Of a stretch of 64,000 nucleotides of DNA, positions 1 through 13,300 are shown in pieces (position 1 is the first letter of the stretch; every line of letters begins with the position of its first letter). The notes under the pieces are model-generated. The model saw nothing but the letters and a program-made list of their open reading frames with translations, ran no database searches and was not told the DNA's origin. Position numbers and translations under genes: made by a program. This DNA comes from Pelecanus crispus (Eukaryota; Chordata; Aves; Pelecaniformes; Pelecanidae). The DNA lies in NCBI RefSeq assembly GCF_030463565.1, contig NC_134652.1, forward strand, positions 18,763,397-18,827,396, given 5' to 3'.

Positions 1-3000
1 ACTAGATGACCATCCCTCTCTGATCACAAGCTTTCTTGATTCAGTCACCATGCCACCATCACTCTTCCATTATGAAAACTTTGAGACTTTCCTGTACAGA
101 AAAGCATACCTATTCTAGCAAATTGAGTTTCCAGAACACTCCCACCACTGTGCCTCTCCAGTCTAAATGCACTACACTTTGCTACTTGAAAAGTCACATA
201 CACAGAATTCAAAACAGGTTGAATTTGAAAAGCTGAGATGAAACAAGTATCTCCATTATCTGAAGGATTAATGTTTCCCAGTTGCTTCAAATACTAAAGC
301 TGATCATTTTCAGTTGGTATTCACTCTAGATGTGTTCCATCTTGAAAAAAAATCCCTTTTTTATTTAAAATTAATCCACAGTTACCAAGTGTAGAGAATA
401 TTCTCATCTCCAGCAAGTCACTTCGTCAAACGTGAGAAGACTGATGTAACCCTACAAAATTCCTATAAATATTAGCTATATATAATAGTGAACAATTATT
501 TTCCCTGGTTACTAATATTTCAATTAAGTTACGGCTAAATTCCATGTCTTTTTAGAAGTACTTTCTCCTCTCTCTCTAGCGAGATTCTTGTTCATCTTGC
601 TCTTTTCTTGCCTTTTTTTTTAACCTGAGGATGAAGAGGAATGCAGAATGGCAACTGCAAGTACAAATATGGGCTTGTATTAAAATAAAAGAACATTGTG
701 AAACAGCTATGTTTACTACATAGTCGAAAAAAGCACACCATATAACATTCTAAATTCTTCTAAAATTTTCACCATTATTCCTGTGCTTCTGACCACATAC
801 TATAGACTTGAATTTTCTCCGTCTATGTGCATTTTCTACACTTTCCCTTCTCACACTAATAACTTTTGAACAAGTTAATTATGGCTATTTTATGCTGAAG
901 TACTGTCAGCTGGAAGGGAGTGGCAAAAGGCTGGCATAGCCAGCAATGGGAGTGACACAGAAAAATGATGAGTGGTCTGTGGCGTCCAGCAGCATCTGAT
1001 AAGCTTAAAGAGTCTATGAATGTATTTACATATATTAATTTCCTCGAGCAATTTTTGAAAATTTAAGCAAGCAGATGCTTTGGAAGTTCTCTGGCTAATA
1101 ACAAAGACCCAATTTACATCATGAAAGGTATCCTTCCCTAAGATAATATTGACTGTTTCCTTGCAATGTTCAGAGTCACATTTTAAAGCTATGTGAAGCT
1201 ATAATAAACATCAGATCTGATTAAGCACCTGCAGCTTGTTTACTAAATCAGTATAAAAAAAAGGTTTACCTATTGCTTGTAAGCAATTCTAAAACCAGTT
1301 AAAAGTTCAAATTCACGTGGAATTTGGTTAAGCTTTCTTCAAAGAAGAAGTAATTATATATTCTCTCTTTTATTTACTAAAACCAGTGTTTATGTTAAAG
1401 GTAAGCTCTTGTATCAATTTTCCAAGAAGCTGGGCAGCAGATCAGCATGAAAATACATCCAAAATACAAGTACTTAATACAATAGGAAAGAGAACCTGGA
1501 AATTTTCTTTAGAGTATTGTTTGTTCAAAATATGATCTCTCAAAATATTCAAGCTTCAGTTGCAGTATCCCACACACATTACACATAGATGCACACCCAC
1601 ACACAAAGATATAGGCCCTTCTTTAAAGGGCATTAATTACTATGGCAACTACTGTCACTGACACAGGCAGCTCCATTTAATTTATCATTACTCGTATACC
1701 CCTAGAAACACCAGAACCCCATGACATTTGCAAATACAGTTCATAATCCAATTTTATCCTACTTTATCCAATAATTATTTGAAATATACCATCTTTTGAA
1801 AATAAAGTAACATGCATCTTAAACTAAATGAATATACAAGAGAGATTTTGTCATACAAAGAAACATAGTGAAGATTCATGCCCAAACTTTTAAGTAATAC
1901 ACAGTAATTTCAGAAGGCTGAAATATAAACTCTGGAAACATATGAATGCATGCCTCACTGTCCTTCTATATCCAACACTGTCTGAAAATTGCCGTGTAAA
2001 ACACCCCCCTGCCCAAAATTGTTATTTTTTTTTATCATACAGCTGGCTTCCAAAACACTGATAAACAGGTCAAATACAGTAAGACGGATACACAGAATCA
2101 CAAGCAAGAGCTTGTTTCTGTGTTTTCATACATTTTAATAATATCTCTACACCACTAATTTAATATTACAATTTATTACAAGATACACAAAAGGTTTACT
2201 AAAAGAACCAATGGAAAAAAAAAAAATTCAGGCTCCAAAGTGCTAGTATAACTGTTGCCCATGCAACCTTCTAGTAATTAGATTTTACCACATTATACAT
2301 ACATATAAATATATACACACACCAATTTATATACTGTCCTACTGAATCTCTGCCCTGTTCAGTGCACAGAACAATTAAGAAACAGTTATTCAATATTTTA
2401 TATTTTTTGCTCAATGTATGACTTGAATTCTTCTCTTTCCAATATTCACTTCTTTCTCTAAATAAATAGAATTACTGAAATGTCCCTTCCACAGCATTCA
2501 GTGTTACAGGAACTGATTTCATATTTTAAAATACCCCAAGAAACATTATTTTTCTAGATAAGAAGCCAAGGCATACAGAGATCCACAAAGTTATACTGTC
2601 CCCATTCATTTTAGATGCTCATTTTAACACTTTTTAAAAAGTTCTTCGCATTGTATGGTGCCTCACAGATTAAAAGCAAAGCTTCTGTTGTTTGTGGATT
2701 CAGGTACTCAGCAATTCTTCTAGTCAGGCCTTAAGATCTTAGGCATACTCAAGAAAATAAAAAGGAATGAGTAATTACTGGCTTGCTGTGAAAAATTGGT
2801 TTTAGGAGCTTGTCTCATGCCATTTAGGAAGCTTGTCACAAAGCAAAGGAGTTCAGTTCTCCTGAGCAGCGTTAAACAGTCTTAACCTTAAATCTGTACT
2901 TTTCTCTTTCTGCAGATTCCTGTTACTTTCATTACACACCTTCCAACTACATTGGTAGGTCAGGCAGAGCAATGCATGGCACTGCCATCTTATCATGTAA

Positions 3001-4209
3001 TTCAAGAACATTTCTATTCTGTAAGAACTGAAACTGAAGTTGCCTTGCTAAGCCTGACATAATCTTTTCTTGTAGACTTGCTCTTTTACCTCCACCCTGC
3101 CTACTAGTCCCAGTTCCCATCCACCTCTCATTTTTTTGTCCAGTCTGCACTTAACCATCCCCAACAGTTCCACTAGCCAGCCTCTCTATCCATCCTTGAC
3201 TGAGGTACCAGCTCCCCACAGCTACCAATATCCCCCTTTAAATTACACCCATGATGCCCCTTGCCAGCTCTCTTGTCCCAGGCTCTTCCTCCCTTCGGTT
3301 AACCATTTGTCCATATACCCTTTTTTCACTTGCCCTCATTTTCTTCCCTACAGCTTCCAGATTCCTTCACTTGTAACTCATCATCTCAGCAAAGTATTAT
3401 TTCCCTCATCCTGGTCACGCTATTGTTCTTTAGGTATTCAAATAGACATTAGGTACATTTGTTCTTTCAGCCTCCCTTTTTTACCCTGCTTGGGGGACAA
3501 CAGAAGATCCGCAAAAGCACAGGAGAGACAGGCTTCCCCTTTTCCTTTCAACATCTAGTCTGACCCGTTACTGAGCCCTGAAATTTGTATTGCAGCACGC
3601 TCATTCTGTAAAGAGAGCACACGCACAGCACGGTCACACTCACATCACAGAGATGCTCTGGAAGCCTGAGAGATTTTAGCAGCTAAAGACACAGCTATTT
3701 CTACCCACATAAATCGGTATTTTTCAGAGGGTCTGCTAATCTGCACAAAGTTTCGTAGCTCTCTATAGGAAAAATAAAAAACATACAGCAGATAAAAGCC
3801 ATCCTCTTAACAGACTTCCAGACCTAGCTCCAAATTATGAGTATTAGAGCATTCCATATAAAACGTCCCAAGAATTTAGTGAGGCAAGATAATTTTACTA
3901 GGCTTTTTCTCAGTAACAGTGGAGCTATTCTCAGTAAGTATCTTCCTAAAAACTATTTCAGTCTGAGGAACACATCCTTCATAGAAAGGACTGCAAGGAT
4001 GTTTCTGTCTGAACAGGAAGAGTTGCATGCACTTAAAAGCGCTTATTTTCAACGGGGAGCAGAGACATTAACACACAGAACAACTAGCTCTTTCTCAGTG
4101 ACATTTACTTTGGAGCTGTAAGAGACACCTAAGAATTTGTGTTTCCATTAGTTCACCTGCTTTCTTATAATGTTTGGGTTAAAATACAAGTTATTGCAGT
4201 TTAACTTAC
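1..4209 (-). other. IDE intron 11 (incomplete), no gene seen
   Basis: AT-rich intron sequence. A pyrimidine-rich stretch (about 2880-3540) and a short CA-rich patch (about 1567-1607) are the only compositional features. I searched both strands for the next IDE exon and did not find it. Confidence 0.8.
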
Positions 4210-4313
4210 CGAACATTTTCTGGTCTCAATTTATCCAGTACCATCTCTATTAAATCAGGCCTGAATTCTTCAAGCAAATATTCAGCAGCCAATACTTCTT
4301 CTATAGGATAATA
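4210..4313 (-). CDS. IDE: IDE coding exon 11 (last in window)
   Basis: Residues 448-482, [20 protein letters not shown] through LRPENVR. It ends with 2 nt of an Arg codon at donor GTAAGT. The next exon should encode VAIVSKSFEGK and is not in the window. Confidence 0.95.
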
Positions 4314-7300
4314 CTAAAAAAAACAAAGCCCAGAAACATGTAGATGAATTAAACAAAAGCTAAGCATGAAAAAAATACTGTTTTCTAAAGGAAATAAAAG
4401 TGTATACTTCTGGTCACTAAATCTGTATTACCTTGGTAATTTCAAATTAGAAGTGCATTAGAAGTCTTCATGAGAAGTATTAAAATCTTTCTCTTAAAAC
4501 TAAACAAGACGGAGTAGTACTTTAACTATGCAATCATATTTCTCCTGTCTTAGGTAATTTTATATACTACATATTACTATTCTTTCCTCTTGAAATATTT
4601 TATGTCTCAATATAAAAAGTCACCCGCCTTTAAATACTGTTTTGAAGTAACTAAAGTAAAAATAACATGGTAAATGCTGACCCCTGCAGGATATTTTTAA
4701 AAATAAAAGAACACCAAGCACTCACCAGAGTGCATTTGCAAAAAACAAACATAAAAAAGCAAAAGCAAAAAAAAAAAGAAAACAAAAAACCCCACCAAGT
4801 TTTTTAGGATTCTCTAAGTATATTTCAATTATCTAAAAGCATAATACAAATTTACACAATTTTAATTCTAACATTTTTTGTTTAGGATCAAAACTGAAAA
4901 TCTCCTAAGGTACATCACAATTGAAGAAGAAAAAACAGTGTGGTTGACAGGAAAACTTTGTTGATAAACATCTGTTTACCAAGGGAAAAATACCAGGTGA
5001 CCTAAGCACCGAGTACTTGGAGTTTGCCATATAGGTATATTTTTTTTGACCAGAATTATTACAAAATTGCTTTCTGAATTACATACACTATGCAAAAAAC
5101 TACAGTGGAATGAATTCTAGAACACAGAGTAACTCACACAAAGGATTCTGGAAACGAGAAAGGGGCAGGTGCGGTGGAGACAAAGGACAATGAGACAAAC
5201 CCATGTTACAAAAAATTCAAGTGTGAATGCTAAAGATCCAGAATTTGAAAGGTCTTGTCCAAAAGATTCATCGTACTTTGAAGAATGCTCATTTAACTAC
5301 ATTCTGCATAAACAGCTCAGCAGACTAAGCAACTGGAAGGGGCGATTTTAAATAATCTATGCACTTCTAACCTGCAATTACCAAGGCAATCCAGACTAAG
5401 TGACGAAAAGTCTACACTTTATTTCCTTTACAAACACGGGCCACAGTCTGCCCACCAACTGGAATTAAACATAAAATTTATTTGGTTACTTTGTCATTTT
5501 TGTATTGCTTCAGCAGGAGGGTTGGACAAGATGACCTCCAGAGGTCCAGTCCAACCTCAACCATTTTGTGATTCTGTGATTACTTTTCAGGAAGGTCAGA
5601 GCATAATGAAACTGAAATAATAACAGAATAAAACAATCCACATACAACAATCAGATTAAAATGAGATTTTAAAAATGATACGATTAAGGAGACAAAACAA
5701 AACAAAAGAAAAAGGGCACTGCAAACCAGAGAACAACTACTTGGAAAACATCAAGCCTACATGACAAATACGAAACATGATTTGACAGCAAGACCTTAGT
5801 GGCGACTCCTTAGACCAGCACAAATGTGCTTTAAAGATGAACATCTGTTTTGTTGAATAAAAAGGTTTTTTAAACGCTTTTGGTAAACATGTAACAACTT
5901 ACAACATTACATTTACTCATGCTAACTTATACACAGGTTCTTCTCCAAGTTATGAAAAACACCTAGTACTCCTAAGCTCATGAAATGACCAATCAACAGT
6001 TCTAGTTTGGTTAATTCAAAGCATAAAATTAGTATGACTTAGAGGCAATAAAGAGAACTATGAAAGTTATTTTTCTATTAGTGTTTAAGCAACTAACAGC
6101 TGAATCAGAATTACCATTCATACTGCAAAGCACAGCAAAAGAAAAGCGGTGAAAAAACCCTGTCCTGAATCAATACCCCGCTCTTTGGAACACTGATGGC
6201 AACTTCCTGGCCTGATTTTTGGAGACAGCAATTGTAATCAGGAATGATCCAACAAATACAAACCACTGAAAGATTGCTTCAGAAGTCAGAAGTCCATTTG
6301 TTAAAGAGATTTTATGCATTTGACAGAACAAAAGCAAGAGACAGCATCCCAAATAGGAGCTCCTTTAAATAACCTTTTAAATGTTTTTTCGGTTAAGTCT
6401 AATGCTTTTCAGTAAACAGAAAGACAATTCTAAAATTCAAGATCTTTATTTTAGACTTTACAAATTAAAGGTGTAGGAGCATTAAAAGGAATTCCTGCAA
6501 AGAAACCAAAAATGCCTCTAAGTAGATGTAGATATTAGCTGTGCAACGGAGAACAGTTGCAATGTATAAAAGTTGCAGGAACTTCACTAGACAAAAAAAA
6601 AATCCTACCTAAATCTTCCTTTAGTGCAAAATGAGGGAACTGAATTTTGCAAGAAGTATAAAGACTAAGTATAAGCTACATGATGATTGTTTCAGTACAA
6701 ATACATAGTCACATTAGTAGAGTCAAACATTTCCAATTTGCCATCTTAATATGAACATTTCTGCTTACTGCAGTATTTCAACATTGTTAACTATGGAAGC
6801 ACTGAGAAACATAGTGCTTGTGTTTATGATAAAATATTCTTTCTCTAATATTTCCCTAGTGAACATCTAGCTATTAGGTAGACACAGAATGACAAGGTAC
6901 CTATGTCTTAAGAAACACTGAAACAGATCAAATTGCAACTCCAGTTACTGTAAAATCAGTTCTACCAAGTATAGAAGTATAAAATGGTAGAGTGAAGGAA
7001 ATATGACTTACTGACTGCCAAAACTAAGATCTATGCAGCATGATATTAGCTTCCTAAGCTCAAGAAGGGCAAAGGACCTTTGCTGATACCTGTATCTATT
7101 AAGAGTATAATCAAACATACTGCTAAATGATTCCTATATTGTTAAAAAAAACCAATGAAACAAACAAAAAAACCCCCACACTTACATGCAGCATTCCCGC
7201 AAGCTTTGATGTATAACCTCGTGGTCGTTCTTTATCTTTAAATCTGAATGCCACAGCATTTAGATCCTAGGAAACAATGTAGGAAGGGTTGAAAACCATG

Positions 7301-10300
7301 TATTAAATACTATTTTGTGAATAATTATTGGCTACTTAATTCCTTTTTATAACGTAAGAAAAGGAAGGAGTTTTGCTGCATCCATTTTATAGTAGTTAGA
7401 CAGGTACCTAACACAAAAGTTTTCAATAATATTCACATTGCACAAAACTCACAAGCAATTTCGGATAGTCTCACAATGTGAAGCATTACACAAGTCTTGT
7501 AAGTCCTGTTTGAAGTGAGAGATCTGTCCCATAGCTCATATATTTAAATTTCCTGATAACCTGAAAACACACCAACTTTGATACAAGCAATGTATAGTGT
7601 TCCAGTGCAATGTTTGTTGTCTGTTAATGAACTGAAGCATTTCCCCTCTTCCTTTTTTGCTCCTTTTGTGCAGCCAGCCAAAAGCTAAGTTTAGAGACAG
7701 AAAAAGTGTTTCTTTATGCCATCTTAGCCACCGAAATAGAACACATCATTCTTAGAATACAATAGCAAGGGTGAATTAAAGAGATCTAAGACTACAAAGC
7801 CAATGAAAAGGACAGTCCACCCTTCTGTGAAACCATGCAGAGAGTCTGGTTAATTCAACAACTCGGCTGAGAACAAAATCCAAAGCAGATTCTTTTCAAA
7901 CTAGTTTGCCAACTCTTCTGACTCACCTCACAGCCTCAAGAGTGCTGGGGCTGATACAAGAGGTGCAAGGGAAAGACACAAGGATGAGATCGGATGATGG
8001 AACTACCTCTTTCAAATCTTGTATTTGCTTACAATGACAGTGAAACGATTCCATTGGGACTTTTATCTTTTACTGGTATACAGTGTCAAAATGCAAGAAA
8101 CAAAGTTAATGCATCTGCAGAATTTCTACTCTTAGACAGAAGAGACTCAACAGTTTTCACCAAATAAAGCTAAGATGGAACAAGAAATTTTTACCCAAGT
8201 ATTTGTAGTGAACCAATGAGACTGTATTATATATAAAAATAAAACTTCTAATTTCACACTGTCACTGAGAGGTGCAGTACTACTTAATCCTAATAGGATA
8301 TTTTACATTTTTGCTCCATGCACACAGAACTATATAGACTTATAAGAAGCATGAACAGTTCAGCAAAGACTGAAGTGTACAGCCAAAGCACTCCATGAAA
8401 AGTTTTAGTTCACCCCTCAAAAAGGTGAGAGAACAAACAGCAGACTAAATGTCCTACTGCCTTTACAATCTCAACTATACAATTTGACACATGAAAGAAG
8501 AGAGGAGTAGAATAACAGCTATTTGAATTTCCAGTTCATTGTTACCCCTCACGCAAATGCTTCCCCGTCTCCCCCTTCAGTGAAGACTAAGGAAGGTTAT
8601 GCAAAATCCTTGCGGACAGCATAAGATACTTCTTCCTCCACCTCCATCATCATAAAATGTAAACTCACGCTCCCTAAGAGCATCTACATTAAGACAATAT
8701 ATTCCGAAGGTACTTGCCATTTGTGCCATGTTGCACCTTTAAAATTAATAAACTTAATTACCATGTGATTATTAAAGGCTATTTCCCCAGGCAAGGAATC
8801 TGTTTCTACTTAGAATCCAAAAATTTGTAAAAATACAACCACCACATTATTTCAAGTACCAATCATTATACCTTGCACTCTTGGAAAACCCATTCTTGAG
8901 GTCCTTCTGTACGTAGTTTTTGAATATATTGAAACATGTGCAAAATAATATCTTCAACGTGCACTGGGAAAAAAAAAATTTGCTTAGTAATTCACTCAGT
9001 TCTGCACAAATAAAAAACTCTGATGAACACAAATATGTAAGGTTTTGTTTTTAATTACACCCTGATACATCAAGATATTTAAGTACATATGCAATCCCAC
9101 TGGCAAAGTTAAACATGTTTTTCTCAGACATGAGTTTAAGACAAGTGTTTAGGTCCCCAGACAATTCTGAGAACTGCATTGAACATGTCTTATGTTAAGA
9201 TACTGATTTATAATATAATTTAACTCAGGTCTAAACAGTATGAATAAGTAGCACACAAAGGTATTAACAGATTTTCTTTTTTAAAAAATTTACTTTAATA
9301 TAAACTCAAATAAGTTGGTTTCTTATGTTAGATGAAGTGTTTGAGCATACTGAGAGGATCTCAACACAGAAGAATAACCAGTTAATTAAAATAAATTGTC
9401 TTTCAAGCTATAAACACGATTAGTCTCTTCGGATACAAACACAAACCCATCAGATCAGGAATAACGTGGAACGCAGACACAGTGTTTCACTTACAAAGCC
9501 CTTCCTCTGTCAAGTCCACATTAATGATGAAGAACATGAAACCTCTAGCACCTTCCTTCTGTCCTCCAACAAGAGTATTTACCCATCCTATGAAAAAAAA
9601 AAATATCTACTACATAAAGAAATCTAACAATTTATGCTACTTTTCGTATGCTTCAGCAACATTACTTTTTTTTTTTCCACATTTTGACTACTTTACATGT
9701 TCTCCTTCTCTTCCTTAATGCCTATAGCAACAGTGCAAATTAAACATAACAGAAGTCAGACCTATCTGATTTTGTGCTCAGAGCAATATAACAAACTCAA
9801 GATCATTTGACTACTGAGTAATTTATTTCTGTTTGGAACACAGTAATATAAAGAAAAATAGTGAAAGATACACTCTTCTAGTCTTCCAGACATTAAGAGA
9901 CCTGACAGCAGTCTCTAAGTCAGTGACAGAACAGAGACAAGATCATCATGTCAAAGTTCACGTAATTGTCTAAATTGGGGTAGATAAAAGGTGAGTGCAA
10001 GAAATAATACCTTCAGTAGCCTGAGTGCCTGTTTATTTATTTATTTTTACCCACCACAGAAACAAAAATAAAGCACAAAATGACTTATAACTCAAATTAC
10101 TCAAACAGTTGGGGCCTTTAAATTTAACATGCAGAGGTCAATTTCAAGTGAAACATAGCTAAGCTTTAAAAAAATTGTGTAATAAACTACTTTTTAATTC
10201 TTTACCTTCAAAGGACTTACCTTTGGCTTTAAGCTCTGATAAAAGACTCCCCGGGCCTTCATGCCCAATCAGATGACCAAGATAATGGCCAGGGTTTGAT

Positions 10301-13300
10301 TTATAGTACTTCTGAAGGTCCGGTATAGGAAATGTGACATAAAGATTTCTAATATCCTTAATAGGTACCACTTTGTAAAGTTGCTGAGGGGGGAAATAAA
10401 CGAGGAGATCCATAACCAAAAGGAAACTCATTATTTTATTCATCTCAGGAGCACATATCACATTCCTTTCACACACACATATTTTATTACAAACATACCA
10501 ACAAAACCTCAAAAGTAAAGGTATCTAAAACTTAGGGCAACACTTTAGCCATGCATAATGCAAACAAAAAGAGAATTATCTCTCGGTTGCTTACAGCTGT
10601 AACCAAATGTGCACTATAAGCTATACAAAACTATACTATATTAAGCATAGAAAGGTGGGCAGAAAATTAAGAAAGAAATATGGAACTTGACAGGGACACT
10701 GACACAAAAGTAGTGAAGTGCACAATGTATTACTGAAACATAAAAAATATCATTTAAGGTATACACTCCTGATGGAAGATGTATCTCTATACATACCCGG
10801 AGATGTTCTTCTTGGAAAGGATGTTCAGGAAACTCTGGTATAGGGACATTTTTATTCTCTACTTCTGAAAATAACTTTACCACTAGGCAAGTCAGTTCAT
10901 CCAAGGATTCTAGAATAAGGAAACATTAGAAAAAGCATAATCATTACCTGAAGATTCTGGCAAATTTGGATTTTGTATATTCTTTGGGGGAGACATGAAT
11001 TATATGGAAAAATAGTTTTAATGGTATGATGATTATTAATTTGAGAAAGAAAATCTGTATTAATACTTAAGATTTGAACTATAACATACTATAAGCACCA
11101 TGCTTATTAAAGGAAGGCTTCAACCATGATTAAAATAAATGCTGTAACCGGAAAGAACATCTTTAAATTTTACTGATGAATCTAAGCTGGAACTGAAGAA
11201 AAGACACATCAGATATTGACCATTTACAAAAATAAACATTCCACAAAAAGCTTAAGGGACATGGAATTACAGCTGCAAACTTTCCAGAGGGAAAGCATCT
11301 TTGCCACAACTTGGATTTTCTTCAGCCTCAGCTCACCTCCCGCACTTCATGTACACTGTGAGCCAGGGTCATCTGTCCTTAGCGCCCCAAAATTTCACAC
11401 ACACCTGTGACCTGTTTAAGCATTTCTACTTTTATATCCATTCTAGTTTCAGTCCATGACTCTAGTATGCTCCAAAAATGAGGGGAAGACCATTTGCGGA
11501 AAGAATTTTACGTGCATGAATTCACCTTAATTGACCTATACCATTTCTGTTGAAATACTGCCTTCAAAATAGCTATCTGCTTAAAGAAATGCGTTTTGGA
11601 GCCCTTCTCAAAGTGAAAACAAGATAAGAAAGACTCATCCGTCAAGCACACGCCTTTCAAGGGTGGGGTGGGTGTTGTAGAAAAAACTGGGCGTTTCCTG
11701 CACGTCTCAAAGTACAACCTTAATCCTTGAAAGACTTCAAAAAGCAGTCACCTTGTCGGTCAAAACAATCCCAGTTAGATTTAGAAAGCAGAACCCTTCC
11801 TGCCCAACATATGCATGCTCCTACACTGAGAGAACCATGCAGGGAAAAAAAAACCCAATGCAAACCAAGACGGGTCGCTGTATAATAAAGTTTTGTGAAC
11901 TGCATGTGATTCTATTAAAGACCACTATTTTTTATCCACATCAGCAAAATACAAACTCATTTAAGCTTTACAGTTACAGTGAGGGTCTTCTTTAGGACAA
12001 ATTTCCAGTTGCCAGGCTGATTCTTATGGAAAAAGTTTCCGTTTAAGAGTCTAGGTGTAAACTGCTGTACTAAAGCCGTTCTATGATTTATCACTATTTA
12101 CTAGAGAAATTATATTCTGATTCCCCCACCACTTTTTACTGACATTTTTATTTGTTTTACATTACATATATAAAGCGGTAGGAAAATCAGAGAATTACTA
12201 GGCTGCACATAGCTTCAGACATCCACTTATTTCAGAATGCACAAGAGTAGAGACATCATGGGGGACTTGCAGTGTGCAACTCAACATGTTTTTATGTTAT
12301 AGAATTTCTAACTATTTATTTACGTATTAATTATCAGTACTGCTACATTGATAGCAAGGTATTTCAGCAAATAATTTATGGAATAATGCTAACAGGGTTT
12401 GTTTTCTGCAGTTTGCTTTTTATGGGTGGAGCTCCCTGAAAATCAAAAAGAAAAATCAGGATGAACGTGGAACTTGTAAATTTTCAAATTTGATGCTAGG
12501 GCAATTTGAGGGCGAGTCCTAAAATAGCCAAATCAGTCATTAATATAAAGCCTTCTGGAAAGCAATTGCATAATTCTCCTGCTTGAACAGAGTGAGAAAA
12601 GGTATGTGTCTTTTCAAGGAAAATAAGACGCAACTTTTGTCCAAACAGCACCTCACTATTACAGTGACAACTACTTACTTAAATATAACAAATAGGGGTA
12701 GTTGTACGGCATTTTGTATACAAGCAGACTAACAAAAAGCCTGAGAGCTACCTTTCCAAAATTATAAGATTGAAAGGAAAAATCCCAAAGGTTTTTCTAA
12801 GTATTGAACTATTTACAAGGGCAACTCACACTGAAAGAATTTGACTGTGGAAAATTACTAGTAAAACCACTTGAATTCAGGATTTTAACGAGAATAATTC
12901 TTGTATTTTTGTAGTAAAAAGATACATATGTGCAAATTGCAGAAATGTTTGAAAGGTAACAGATTTTAAGACTGTTTTCTACATTTTATTGATATTAAAA
13001 ATCCAGATCTTGTCTGTCCTGGAATATTGCCTGTCCAGTAAAGAACTAGTTAAAGAAAAAAAGATGCCTGGAAACCTTGAAAACAGAACTGTTAAATGAG
13101 GAAGAGAATTTTAATTCAATTGTTTTAAACACTGATCAATATCTGTTTACCTTAAATTAATAAACATTTTTAAAGAAAAAAGAAGATTTTTTTTTCTATT
13201 TTACTCAGGTAAAATAAACAGAAGGAAAAAAAAAAACTGAGAAGGGAGAAGCACCTCTTCTAAGTAGCAATAGAAATAAATTCACAATATTGAAAATATC

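Noticed and set aside
3136-3558. 140-codon plus-strand frame in IDE intron 11
   Set aside because: It lies in a pyrimidine-rich intron stretch; the Ser/Pro/Leu/Phe-rich translation is what such composition yields.
1-4209. Search for IDE exon 12 (VAIVSKSFEGK)
   Set aside because: No segment on the minus strand encodes it with flanking splice sites; it must lie left of the window.
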